Positions 1-7,699 of a stretch of 64,000 bases of DNA are shown here, piece after piece. Made by a program: the position numbers and the translations under genes. The notes under the pieces are model-generated. The model searched no databases. It was not told the DNA's origin and saw only the letters and a program-made list of their open reading frames with translations. Location: contig JBGAOY010000020.1 of the NCBI GenBank assembly GCA_044221555.1, positions 12,524 to 76,523 of the forward strand, in the 5' to 3' direction. Positions within the stretch are counted from its first letter, which is position 1. Each line of letters starts with the position of its first letter. Origin of the DNA: JAEUJM01 sp044221555 (GTDB lineage Bacteria > Actinomycetota > Acidimicrobiia > Acidimicrobiales > DATDAH01).

Positions 1-1787
1 GAGATCCGATCCGTGCCGCCGCCGTCGTTCTGAAGCCGCACGAAGAGGACGAACCGCTGGCCCGCCCTCCCCGCCACGGCCAGCCGCTGGCCGGCGGCGT
101 TCGAGCTGTAGACATCACCCCCGACGAAGGCCCCGCCCGCGGCGCGCACCGAGAGATCGGGCCGCGGCGGGGGCGCGAGTACCTCGACCTCCACCCGGTT
201 GGAGCGGGCCGGACCGGTCTGATCGCTCGCCACCGTCGCCGTGTTCACGTAGGTGCCCACATCGGCCCCGGCCGTCGAATAGGAGCACTCGATGGTGTGT
301 TCGGCTCCCACAGCGAGGTCGGGCACCGCACCGCCGCAATCGGGCGCCGCGCCGTCCTCGACCTCGACACCGGTCAGCGCGACGCCGCCGGTGTTCCGAA
401 TAGTCAGGTCGTAGTCGATGTCGTCGCCCGCGGTGACCTCGGTCTGGTCGGCAGACTTCTCGATCTCGATCGACGCCACCGGCTCGACCCCTGCCCGGAA
501 GACATCGTAGGTGTCGTTGTCGTCGTCGCCGACGAGGTTCCCCGCCATCGAGTGGAAGGCCACGATCGGCCCGTCGGGCCCGCTGCCGACCGCCGACGCC
601 AGGCTGTCTCCGTCGCCGGCCGGCCCGTCCGGCGAGCGACTCGCCAGCGTCGTGGTCGCGTCGCTCAGGTCGCGGACGTACACATCGTAGATCGCGTTGC
701 TGTCCGAGCTGGCGAGCCGTACCGGCGAGTCGAAGCCGACGTAGCGACCGTCGGCCGACATCGACGGTTCGGAGGCCTGTCCGGCCGGGTTGCCCCATTG
801 GTTGACGCTGGCCAGCTGCGTGACCCCGGTGTCGAGGTCGCGCCACCACACCTCGCCCAGACCGTACTGTTGGAACGCCACGCGGCGACCGTCGTCGGAC
901 AGTGCCGGATGACCGGCGCGCGCGAATTGACGACCGGCCGGGTCGAGGCTGACGAGCGTCGTGGCGCCAACCGTGCGATCGCGGACGAAGACGTCGGCAC
1001 CGGACCCGTTGCCGTCGACAGCGACGAGGTTCGAGGCCTCGGATTCGAACGCGACGTAGCGACCGTCCGCCGACACCGCCGACAGGCCGTGCGATGGCCC
1101 GTCCCCGTTCGCGCCGCCCCCGACCTCGCTGATCAGCGTGGTGGTCGCCGTCTGCGTGTCGTGGAGGAAGACGTCGCGTTGCCCGTTCCCGTCACCGGGC
1201 ACGAGGCCGTTCGCCTCGGACCAGAACGTCACGAATCGACCATCGGCCGACAGGCCCACGTTGTCCGATCGGCCGAAGGCCTGGCCGCCACCCGTGCTCA
1301 CGCTCACCCGACGGGTGGTGCCGGCGACCATGTCCCGCACGAAGACGTCCTCCGTGCCGTTCGTGTCGCCGGTGACCAGATTCGACCCGTATGACGGGAA
1401 GGCCACGTATCGACCGTCGTCGGAGACCGCAGGGAACCCGACGATGCCGTCCACGGGCCCCCCGTCCAGCGTCACGCTCACCTTCGTGGTGGTCGCGGTC
1501 CGGGTGTCGCGCAGGAACACGTCGCCCCGGTCCGTGTCGCCCGCGACGAGGATCGACTCCGAGTGGAAGGCCACGTACCGGCCGTCCGCGGAGATGTCCG
1601 CGTACAGCGACTGACCGTCGCCCTCCACACCGCCGCTCGTGACGCTGGCCCGGTCGAGCACCTGGAGCGCCTGGCTCAGCGCACCCACCGGCTCGCCCGT
1701 CGGGACGGTGATCACCGAGCAGGTGGGGACGAGGAGGGCCGAAGCCGTCGCCCGGCCGATCCACCGACGCCCCCTCGACGTGCGCAC
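1..1787 (-). CDS. Secreted PD40-type beta-propeller protein with DUF11-like domain (3' end outside window)
   Basis: No stop codon is reached before the left edge, so the C-terminus is missing. GTG at 1787-1785 is chosen because it opens a basic, then hydrophobic N-terminus (MRTSRGRRWIGRATASALLV), a probable signal peptide. About seven repeats follow, of the form SxDGRYVAFxS...GDxNGxxDVFVRD...TTxxVS, the TolB/PD40 propeller pattern. Next comes a DUF11/CARDB-like beta domain (ADQTEVTAGDDIDYDLTIRNTGG), then the start of a domain (AFVGGDVYSS...VRLQNDGG) that recurs at the C-terminus of the RCC1 protein at 7700-9535. An extracellular ligand-binding or structural role is inferred; no catalytic motif is visible. 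Confidence 0.8.
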   Translation of the reverse strand, partial: MRTSRGRRWIGRATASALLVPTCSVITVPTGEPVGALSQALQVLDRASVTSGGVEGDGQSLYADISADGRYVAFHSESILVAGDTDRGDVFLRDTRTATTTKVSVTLDGGPVDGIVGFPAVSDDGRYVAFPSYGSNLVTGDTNGTEDVFVRDMVAGTTRRVSVSTGGGQAFGRSDNVGLSADGRFVTFWSEANGLVPGDGNGQRDVFLHDTQTATTTLISEVGGGANGDGPSHGLSAVSADGRYVAFESEASNLVAVDGNGSGADVFVRDRTVGATTLVSLDPAGRQFARAGHPALSDDGRRVAFQQYGLGEVWWRDLDTGVTQLASVNQWGNPAGQASEPSMSADGRYVGFDSPVRLASSDSNAIYDVYVRDLSDATTTLASRSPDGPAGDGDSLASAVGSGPDGPIVAFHSMAGNLVGDDDNDTYDVFRAGVEPVASIEIEKSADQTEVTAGDDIDYDLTIRNTGGVALTGVEVEDGAAPDCGGAVPDLAVGAEHTIECSYSTAGADVGTYVNTATVASDQTGPARSNRVEVEVLAPPPRPDLSVRAAGGAFVGGDVYSSNAAGQRLAVAGRAGQRFVLFVRLQNDGGGTDRI

Positions 1788-1826
1788 CAGGGTTGAACCT
1801 ACTCCCGGGCCAGCGCCCGGACGCGA

Positions 1827-1863
1827 AACGGGGCCCCGGCCCTCGCGGCGCCGGTGCCCCGTT
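1827..1863 (-). terminator. Hairpin after etfA
   Basis: Perfect 8-bp arms AACGGGGC / GCCCCGTT (1827-1834 and 1856-1863) enclose a second 5-bp stem CCGGC / GCCGG (1836-1840 and 1850-1854). It sits 16 bp past the etfA stop and before the propeller gene, followed on the minus strand by only a short T run. Likely terminator of the etfBA transcript. Confidence 0.5.
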
Positions 1864-1879
1864 CCCCAGGTCGTGGTGC

Positions 1880-2848
1880 TCAGGCTCGGGCTTGGAGGGC
1901 CTCGATGAGCTTGGGCAGGACCTTGTGCACGTCGCCCACGATGCCGAGATCGGCGATGGAGAAGATCGGGGCCTCGGCGTCCTTGTTGATGGCGATGATG
2001 TTCTTCGAGCCCTTCATGCCCACCATGTGCTGGGTGGCGCCCGAGATGCCACAGGCGATGTAGACCGTCGGCTTCACGACCTTGCCGGTCTGGCCCACCT
2101 GGTACGAGTAGGGCACCCAGCCGGCGTCGACGATGGCCCGGGAGGCACCGGGGGCGGCCTTGAGCAGCTTGGCCAGGTCCTCGATCATCCCGTACTTCTC
2201 GGCCTCGCCGAGGCCACGGCCACCCGACACCACCACGGCGGCCTCGTCGAGCGACGGGCCCTCACGCTCCTCGACATGACGCTCGGTGATGGTGGCGCCG
2301 CCGGCGTTGCCCAGGTCGGGCACGGGCGCGGCGACGACCTCGGCCGGGCCGCCACCGGTCTCGGCCGGCTCGAACGACTTGGGCCGGAAGAGGGCCAGAT
2401 GGGGGCCGTCGGCGCTGAACTTGGTGGAGACGTTGGTGGAGCCACCGAACACCGGCTCGACCACGACGATCGAGTCGCCGTCGACGGTGATGCCCACGTT
2501 GTTGGTGATGACGGTGCGATCCAGCTTGGCCGACAGGCGGCCGGCCACGTCGCGGCCGTCGTAGGTGGTGCCGAACATGATGAGGTCGGGTGATGGCCCA
2601 CCCTCGATGGCCGCGGCGATGGCGGCGGCCACGGGCACGCCCGGCAGGGCGCCGCCCAGGTCGCCGGTGGCGTGCACCTTGGTGGCACCGTGGGCACCCA
2701 GCTCGGCGGCGACCGCGGTGGCGTCGCCGCCGAGGAAGGCCTCGACGGTGTCACCGATCTCGCGGGCCTTGGCCAGGATCTCGAGGGTGATGGGGAGGAC
2801 CTTGCCGTCGCGTTCTTCGGCGAGGACCCAGACAGTGGAGAGAGCCAT
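1880..2848 (-). CDS. etfA: Electron transfer flavoprotein alpha subunit
   Basis: FAD-binding alpha subunit of ETF, which carries electrons from acyl-CoA and related dehydrogenases towards the quinone pool. It is 322 residues, normal for the family. The N-terminal alpha/beta domain begins MALSTVWVLAEERDGK. The C-terminal FAD domain carries the signatures YIACGISGATQHMVGMKGS and IIAINKDAEAPIF. It lies 11 bp after etfB in the same orientation, the usual operon order beta-alpha. No dehydrogenase or ETF:quinone oxidoreductase is adjacent, so partners must lie elsewhere. Confidence 0.97.
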   Translation of the reverse strand: MALSTVWVLAEERDGKVLPITLEILAKAREIGDTVEAFLGGDATAVAAELGAHGATKVHATGDLGGALPGVPVAAAIAAAIEGGPSPDLIMFGTTYDGRDVAGRLSAKLDRTVITNNVGITVDGDSIVVVEPVFGGSTNVSTKFSADGPHLALFRPKSFEPAETGGGPAEVVAAPVPDLGNAGGATITERHVEEREGPSLDEAAVVVSGGRGLGEAEKYGMIEDLAKLLKAAPGASRAIVDAGWVPYSYQVGQTGKVVKPTVYIACGISGATQHMVGMKGSKNIIAINKDAEAPIFSIADLGIVGDVHKVLPKLIEALQARA

Positions 2849-2859
2849 GATCAGTCCTC

Positions 2860-3639
2860 CTACAGGACTTTGAGCTGGTCGAGGAAGGCGACGATGTTGA
2901 GGTGCGCCTCGCCCTCGTCGGTGATGATCTCGCCGGCCTCACGGGCCTCGGCGGCGGACACGTCGACGATCTCCTGCTGGCCACCGGCCCAACCGACCGA
3001 GCCGGCGTCGATGCCCAGGTCGGCGACCGTGAGCTCGTCGACGGGCTTGGACTTGGCCGCCATGATCCCCTTGAACGAGGGGTAGCGAGGCTCCACCACG
3101 CCGGCGGTCACCGAGACCACCGCGGGCATCGGGCACTCGACGTCGTCGTAGCCCTGCTCGGTCTGGCGCTGCACCGACACCTTGCCGTCGCCCACCTCGA
3201 TGTGCTTGGCGAAGGTGACCGACGGCAGATCGAGCAGGCCGGCGAGCTGCTCGGGCACGGTGCCCGTGTAGCCGTCGGACGACTCGGTGGCGGTGAGCAC
3301 CAGGTCGGGCTCGGCCCGCTTGATGGCCGCCGCCAGCACCTTGGCGGTGCCGAGCGCGTCGGTGCCGGCCAGCGCGGGGTCGGACACCAGGATGGCCTTG
3401 GCCGCACCCATGGCGAGGGCGGTGCGGATGCCGCCGACCTCGTTGTTGGGGGCCATGGACACCAGGGTGACCTCACCGCCGCCGGCGGTGTCGACGAGCT
3501 GGAGGGCCATCTCGACCCCGTACGAGTCGGACTCGTCGAGGATGAGCTTGCCGTCACGCTTGAGGGTCTTGGTCTCTGGATCCAGCTGGCCCGGCTCGGC
3601 CGGGTCGGGGATCTGCTTCACGCAGACAACGACGTTCAT
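2860..3639 (-). CDS. etfB: Electron transfer flavoprotein beta subunit
   Basis: Beta subunit of ETF, 259 residues. It opens MNVVVCVKQIPDP, the standard ETF-beta start, with the AMP-binding-type segment DALGTAKVLAAA and the region LVLTATESSDGYTGTVPEQLA that includes the usual dehydrogenase-recognition area. First gene of the etfBA operon, transcribed leftwards. A 29-bp dyad starts 8 bp upstream of its ATG and is probably its operator. Confidence 0.97.
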   Translation of the reverse strand: MNVVVCVKQIPDPAEPGQLDPETKTLKRDGKLILDESDSYGVEMALQLVDTAGGGEVTLVSMAPNNEVGGIRTALAMGAAKAILVSDPALAGTDALGTAKVLAAAIKRAEPDLVLTATESSDGYTGTVPEQLAGLLDLPSVTFAKHIEVGDGKVSVQRQTEQGYDDVECPMPAVVSVTAGVVEPRYPSFKGIMAAKSKPVDELTVADLGIDAGSVGWAGGQQEIVDVSAAEAREAGEIITDEGEAHLNIVAFLDQLKVL

Positions 3640-3647
3640 GGGGCCGA

Positions 3648-3676
3648 TTGTCGGTCGCGACCCTGCCGACCGACAA
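3648..3676. promoter_or_regulatory. 29-bp dyad between etfB and the lipid kinase gene
   Basis: Perfect 10-bp arms TTGTCGGTCG and CGACCGACAA (3648-3657, 3667-3676) are separated by 9 bp. The geometry suits a TetR-family dimer. It lies in the short divergent interval between etfB (starts at 3639) and the kinase gene (3708), so it could control both. No regulator gene is adjacent. Confidence 0.6.
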
Positions 3677-3707
3677 ATCCGGGAGGAGCACTACTCTCGG
3701 CGTCCTC

Positions 3708-4625
3708 GTGAATGTCCTGCTGCTCGTGAACTCGTCGGCATCGTCGGTCACCGCACGGGCGCGGGTCGTCATCCGCAAGGCGTTGAGCGCCGACCACGAC
3801 GTCACGCTGGCCGAGACCACCCGTCGGGGTCACGCCACCCGCCTGGCCATGGGCGCCGCGGCCTCGGGCACCGACGTGGTGGTGGTGCTGGGCGGTGACG
3901 GCACCCTGAACGAGGCGGCCAACGGCCTGGCCGGGACCGAGACGGCCCTCGCCCCCCTGCCCGGTGGCTCCACCAACGTGTTCGCCCGGCAACTGGGCCT
4001 GCCCGACGACCCCATCGAGGCCACCGGTGTGCTGCTCGAGGCGCTCGACCAGGGAAGCTGCCGACCCATCGGGCTCGGCGTGGTGAACGGGCGCTACTTC
4101 CTGTTCCACGTGGGTGTGGGGTTCGACGCCGCCCTGGTGGCCCAGGTCGAGCGCCGCGCCGCGCTCAAGCGCTACGCCGGCCACGCCCTGTTCGCCTACG
4201 CCGGGCTCGACACCTGGGCCCGCCACTACGACCGGACCCGCCCCCACTTCTCGGTGCACCACGCCGACGGCTCGGTGGTCGACGACGGCTACATGACCGT
4301 CGTCCTCAACACCAACCCCTACACCTACGTCGGGAACCGGCCGTTCAACCTGGCCCCCGACGCCACCCTCGACCGGCCCCTCGTCGCGGTCACGGTGCGC
4401 TCCCTGCGCTCGCTGCGCTTCCTCCGGCTCATGGCCTCGGCCCTCGGCAACGGTGCCCGGCTGCGGTCGTCGCGGTGGGTCGACTACCGGCCCGACGTGT
4501 CACAGCTCACCATGCGCGGGTTCGGCCCCTTCCCCTACCAGGTGGACGGCGACTACCTCGGCGAGATCGACGAGCTCGAGTTCCGCCACGAGCCCGACGC
4601 CCTGCGCCTGGTCATGCCTGTTTGA
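3708..4625 (+). CDS. Diacylglycerol/lipid kinase family protein (YegS/BmrU type)
   Basis: Lipid kinase of the DAGK catalytic family, 305 residues from GTG 3708. Visible are the nucleotide-binding glycine motif VVVLGGDGTLNEAANGLAG, the PLPGGSTNVFARQLG segment, and the C-terminal substrate fold ending in FPYQVDGDYLGEIDE. The GTG is preferred over an upstream TTG at 3648, which lies in the etfB dyad. A -10 element TACTCT (3692-3697) sits 10 bases before it, consistent with a leaderless or nearly leaderless mRNA; a GGGAGGAG string at 3681 is too far away to serve as ribosome binding site. The lipid substrate cannot be told from sequence. Confidence 0.9.
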   Translation: MNVLLLVNSSASSVTARARVVIRKALSADHDVTLAETTRRGHATRLAMGAAASGTDVVVVLGGDGTLNEAANGLAGTETALAPLPGGSTNVFARQLGLPDDPIEATGVLLEALDQGSCRPIGLGVVNGRYFLFHVGVGFDAALVAQVERRAALKRYAGHALFAYAGLDTWARHYDRTRPHFSVHHADGSVVDDGYMTVVLNTNPYTYVGNRPFNLAPDATLDRPLVAVTVRSLRSLRFLRLMASALGNGARLRSSRWVDYRPDVSQLTMRGFGPFPYQVDGDYLGEIDELEFRHEPDALRLVMPV

Positions 4626-4773
4626 TCGCTCTTCGGCTGACGCCTCATCGCATCGTCATGGCTTCGCTCGTCCCTCGCTTCGCCGCGCAGGCCAGCACAC
4701 CCGCCCCGTTCCCCTGACCGATCCTGCTGCTTTGCCGCACCGGCCCTCGAGGTCGCCCACGTGCCAACGCCGG

Positions 4774-5469
4774 TCAGGCGTCCAGGGCGGTCCGGGCGAT
4801 GTCGGGGGTGTTGGTGACGATGCCGTCGATGCCCCAGGCGGCCAGCTCGGCGATGCGCTCGGGGTCGTCGGTGGTCCAGGTGTTCACCAGCAGGCCCGCG
4901 GCGTGGGCCCGCCGGATCAGGGCCTCGTCGACCATCGGCACCCACGGGTGAAGGGCACGGTGGCCGTGCTCGACGGCGACGTCGACCGCGGCGCCGCCCT
5001 CGGGGTCGAGCACCAGGTAGCCCGTCGGCACGGCCGGGTCGAGGTCGCGCACCGCGTCCACCGTGCCCAGGTCGAAGCACGACACCAGCACACGGTTGTA
5101 GACGGTCGGGTCGTGGGCCCCCCGGCGCTGCACCTCGGCGACCACTCCCTTGGCCACCAGCATCGTCGGGTCGTAGTCGGGGTCGATGGGGTGGTTCTTG
5201 ATCTCGATGTTCACCCCCATTCCCTCGCAGGCGTCGAGGGCCTCGGCCAGCGACGGCACCACCGCATCGATGTCGGCCCTCGCGGTGGCCACCACCAGCT
5301 CGCCGTTGGCCAGGGCCGCGTCGTGGACCACCACGAGGGCGCCATCCGCGGTGCGGCGCACGTCGAGCTCGACCCAGTCGGCCCCGAGCGCTCGCGCGCC
5401 CTCGAACGCGGCCACGGTGTTCTCGGCACATACGGCTGAGGCCCCTCGATGGGCGATGACCAACGTCAC
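4774..5469 (-). CDS. Glycerophosphodiester phosphodiesterase
   Basis: GDPD-family TIM-barrel hydrolase (UgpQ-like), 231 residues, releasing glycerol-3-phosphate and an alcohol from deacylated phospholipids. Diagnostic motifs are IAHRGASAVCAENT (first catalytic His, general substrate Arg), WVELDVRRTADGALVVVHD (metal-binding Glu and Asp, second catalytic His) and VNIEIKNHP. The end, WGIDGIVTNTPDIA, is the standard family C-terminus. There is no signal peptide, so it should act in the cytoplasm. Converges with the lipid kinase; the 148 bp between them shows nothing recognisable. Confidence 0.93.
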   Translation of the reverse strand: MTLVIAHRGASAVCAENTVAAFEGARALGADWVELDVRRTADGALVVVHDAALANGELVVATARADIDAVVPSLAEALDACEGMGVNIEIKNHPIDPDYDPTMLVAKGVVAEVQRRGAHDPTVYNRVLVSCFDLGTVDAVRDLDPAVPTGYLVLDPEGGAAVDVAVEHGHRALHPWVPMVDEALIRRAHAAGLLVNTWTTDDPERIAELAAWGIDGIVTNTPDIARTALDA

Positions 5470-5507
5470 GAAACGGTGTGCTCCTCGGTTCGGTGAACAG
5501 CGTTCGG

Positions 5508-5524
5508 CCCTTGTGGGACAAGGG
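5508..5524. promoter_or_regulatory. 17-bp perfect hairpin between GDPD and whiB promoters
   Basis: CCCTTGT-GGG-ACAAGGG (7-bp arms). It lies upstream of the GDPD start (5469) and of the whiB1 -35 box (5570). Could be an operator for either divergent gene; it has no T tract on either side. Confidence 0.4.
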
Positions 5525-5569
5525 ATTTCGGCGGTTCGACGGCTGTGTGAACTCTCGGCGAAAAAGTGC

Positions 5570-5598
5570 TTGCTACTGTTGTTACCACCCGGTAAGGT
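5570..5598 (+). promoter_or_regulatory. Sigma-70-type promoter of whiB1
   Basis: TTGCTA (5570-5575), 17-bp spacer, TAAGGT (5593-5598). Predicted transcription start is near 5605, leaving a leader of roughly 87 bases before the GTG. This is the best -35/-10 pair I could find in the window. Confidence 0.6.
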
Positions 5599-5647
5599 GA
5601 CGGCCGTCCCCGCCGCACCAACGCCGCAGAATCGCGTGGTGACGGCA

Positions 5648-5663
5648 TGTGAACGAAATCACG
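5648..5663 (+). promoter_or_regulatory. CRP-like site in the whiB1 leader
   Basis: TGTGA-N6-TCACG matches the CRP/FNR-family consensus TGTGA-N6-TCACA at 9 of 10 positions. A second dyad, TCACG-AACA-CGTGA (5659-5672), overlaps it. In M. tuberculosis whiB1 is a known CRP (Rv3676) target. Here the site lies downstream of the predicted start, which would favour a roadblock, or else a second promoter exists. Confidence 0.45.
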
Positions 5664-5691
5664 AACACGTGATCGACTCCTTGGAGGAGCG

Positions 5692-5976
5692 GTGGCTCTT
5701 ACCCTGCCGGTGACCATGGAAAATGAGGATTGGCGGGTGGGTGCGGCCTGTCGCGACACCGACCCCGACCTCTTCTTCCCCGTGGGCACCACCGGACCGG
5801 CCATCGAGCAGATCGCGTCGGCCAAGGCCGTGTGCGGCGAGTGCGACGCCCAGACCGACTGCCTCGAGTTCGCCCTGGCCACGAACCAGGACTCGGGCGT
5901 CTGGGGCGGCACCTCCGAGGAGGAGCGCCGCAAGCTGCGCAAGGTGTGGCTGGCCCGCCGCCGCAAGGCCTCCTGA
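5692..5976 (+). CDS. whiB1: WhiB-family iron-sulfur regulator, WhiB1-like
   Basis: 94 residues from GTG 5692, preceded by GGAGGAG at 5683-5689. The four cluster-ligand cysteines are C20, C48, C51 and C57, in the order CxnCxxCxnC, followed by the GVWGG turn and a basic C-terminal tail (RRKLRKVWLARRRK) that contacts DNA or sigma factor. DPDLFFPVG and QDSGVWGG closely resemble mycobacterial WhiB1, a [4Fe-4S], NO-responsive partner of the main sigma factor. Convergent with pdtaS; in M. tuberculosis whiB1 (Rv3219) also sits next to pdtaS (Rv3220c), which supports the assignment. Confidence 0.93.
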   Translation: MALTLPVTMENEDWRVGAACRDTDPDLFFPVGTTGPAIEQIASAKAVCGECDAQTDCLEFALATNQDSGVWGGTSEEERRKLRKVWLARRRKAS

Positions 5977-5980
5977 GCCG

Positions 5981-6076
5981 CACCCTTCTCGACAACACCC
6001 TTCTCGGCAACACCCTTCTCGGCAACACCCTTCTCGGCAACACCCTTCTCGGCAACACCCTTCTCGGCAACACCCT
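5981..6076 (+). repeat. 15-bp tandem repeat, six copies plus a partial
   Basis: Unit CACCCTTCTCGGCAA. The first copy (5981-5995) has GACAA instead of GGCAA; copies two to six are identical, and a partial unit ends at 6076. It starts 4 bp after the whiB1 stop and ends 9 bp before the pdtaS stop, so it forms the shared 3' region of two convergent regulatory genes. Each unit is a whole number of codons, but neither gene reads into it. Confidence 0.9.
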
Positions 6077-6085
6077 GAACGTTCG

Positions 6086-7642
6086 TCATCGGCCCCCCGG
6101 CTCGGGGGGTCGAGTCGCGTCCGGGGGCCCGTCGTGGGGTGGCACCGCGCCGGCCGCCGCCGGCCACGTGGGCCCCACCGGCACGTGCAGCTCCACCACG
6201 GTGCCCGACGTGGGCCCGGTGGACTTGTGGATGCTGATGGTCCCGTCGAGCTCGGTCTCGACGAGCGTCCGCACGATCGACAGGCCGAGGCCCGTGGAGC
6301 GGTCCATCGAGAAGCCCGGTGGCAGGCCGGCGCCGTCGTCGGTGACCGTCACCGTCAGCTCCTGCTCGTCGTAGGCCAACGTCAGCACGACCTCCCCGGA
6401 CACCGGGGTGTCCGACGGCGGGTACGCGTGCTCCACCACGTTCTGCAGCAGCTCGGTGATGACCATGGCCAGCGGGGTGGCCACGGTGGCCGGCAGCTCC
6501 CCGGCATCGCCTTCGAGCAGGAAGTGGACCCGGTTGTCCGACGGCAGAAGGCCTTCCTCCACCATGCGCAGGAGGGGCCGCAAGATGTCGACGAAGGGCA
6601 CCGCCTCGCCCGCGTCCCGCGACAGGATGTCGTGCACGAGGGCGATCGACTGGATGCGCTGCACCGACTCGTCGACCGCGGCGCGGGCCTCGGGGCTCGA
6701 CAGGCGGCGGCTCTGCAGCCGGAGGAGCGACGAGATCGTCTGCAGGTTGTTCTTGACCCGGTGGTGGATCTCGCGGATCGTCGCCTCCTTCGACAGCAGC
6801 AGGCGGTCGCGGCGGCGCAGTTCGGAGATGTCGCGCAAGAGCACGAGGGCACCCGACACCTCGCCCCGCTCGATCAGCGGGATGCAGCGCACCACCACCG
6901 TGATGCCCGTGCCCCGCTCCACCTCCTCGGTGACGGGGATGGCGAACGACCAGGCGGTGCGGGCGATGTCGTCGCCGAGTCCCAGCTCGGCCAACTGGCG
7001 GCCCTCGAGGCTGGCGTGGATGCCGACCCGGTGCAGCGCCGAGACGCCGTTGGGTGAGGTGAACTCGATGCGCCCGACACGGTCGAGCACGATCGTGCCG
7101 TCGCCCACCCGGGGGTTCTCCTCGCTCCGGCTGTGCTCGTCGGCGAACGGGAAGTCGCCCGCGGAGATCATCCGGGCGAACCGGTTGAACAGCTCGACGT
7201 AGGTGCGCTCGAGCTCGCCGGGGGCTCGTCCGATCGACGGCGTGGACTCGCGGGTGAGCACGGCCAGGATGCGCCCGTCGTGGCGTACCGGGATGCACTG
7301 CACCCGCACGCGCTCGCGCAGTGCGGCGACCTCGAGCTCGCCCTCGATCAACTCGTCGAGGCGGTACGAGCGGGCGACCTGTGGGCGGTCGTGGTCATCG
7401 ACGGTCACTCCCACCCAGTCGCTGCGGTACAGCGTCTGGCTCGTGGTGGGCCGGATCTGGCCCAGGATGACGAAGCGGCCGTCGTCGCCGTCGTGGTCGT
7501 CGGCCACGGGGGCGAACAGCAAGAGGTCGGCGAAGCACAGGTCGGCGAGCAGGCCCCAGCTGGCCACCAGTCGTTGCAGGTGGGCGACGTCGTCCTCCCC
7601 GAGCGAGGTCTGGACGCGCGCCAGCTCGGCGAGACTCGGCAT
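6086..7642 (-). CDS. pdtaS: PdtaS-like sensor histidine kinase (HisKA_2)
   Basis: 518-residue soluble sensor kinase. The N-terminal about 150 residues form the GAF-like domain typical of PdtaS, a PAS domain follows (VLDRVGRIEFTSPNGVSALHR), then the HWE/HisKA_2 dimerisation segment with the phospho-acceptor in IREIHHRVKNNLQTISSLL and a HATPase domain (MVITELLQNVVEHAYPP, VTDDGAGLPPGF, STGLGLSIVRTL). In mycobacteria PdtaS signals to PdtaR, an RNA-binding ANTAR response regulator; no PdtaR is in this window. No membrane segment. The last about 30 residues are a Pro/Gly-rich tail. Gene order with whiB1 matches M. tuberculosis. Confidence 0.93.
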   Translation of the reverse strand: MPSLAELARVQTSLGEDDVAHLQRLVASWGLLADLCFADLLLFAPVADDHDGDDGRFVILGQIRPTTSQTLYRSDWVGVTVDDHDRPQVARSYRLDELIEGELEVAALRERVRVQCIPVRHDGRILAVLTRESTPSIGRAPGELERTYVELFNRFARMISAGDFPFADEHSRSEENPRVGDGTIVLDRVGRIEFTSPNGVSALHRVGIHASLEGRQLAELGLGDDIARTAWSFAIPVTEEVERGTGITVVVRCIPLIERGEVSGALVLLRDISELRRRDRLLLSKEATIREIHHRVKNNLQTISSLLRLQSRRLSSPEARAAVDESVQRIQSIALVHDILSRDAGEAVPFVDILRPLLRMVEEGLLPSDNRVHFLLEGDAGELPATVATPLAMVITELLQNVVEHAYPPSDTPVSGEVVLTLAYDEQELTVTVTDDGAGLPPGFSMDRSTGLGLSIVRTLVETELDGTISIHKSTGPTSGTVVELHVPVGPTWPAAAGAVPPHDGPPDATRPPEPGGR

Positions 7643-7699
7643 GTGCGGAACTGTACGAGGCCACGCCCGCCCCGCCTCTTACCCCGACCCGCCCACCGG

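Noticed and set aside
5981..6076. Short repeats as a CRISPR array
   Set aside because: Units are 15 bp and directly adjacent, with no spacers; no cas genes are present.
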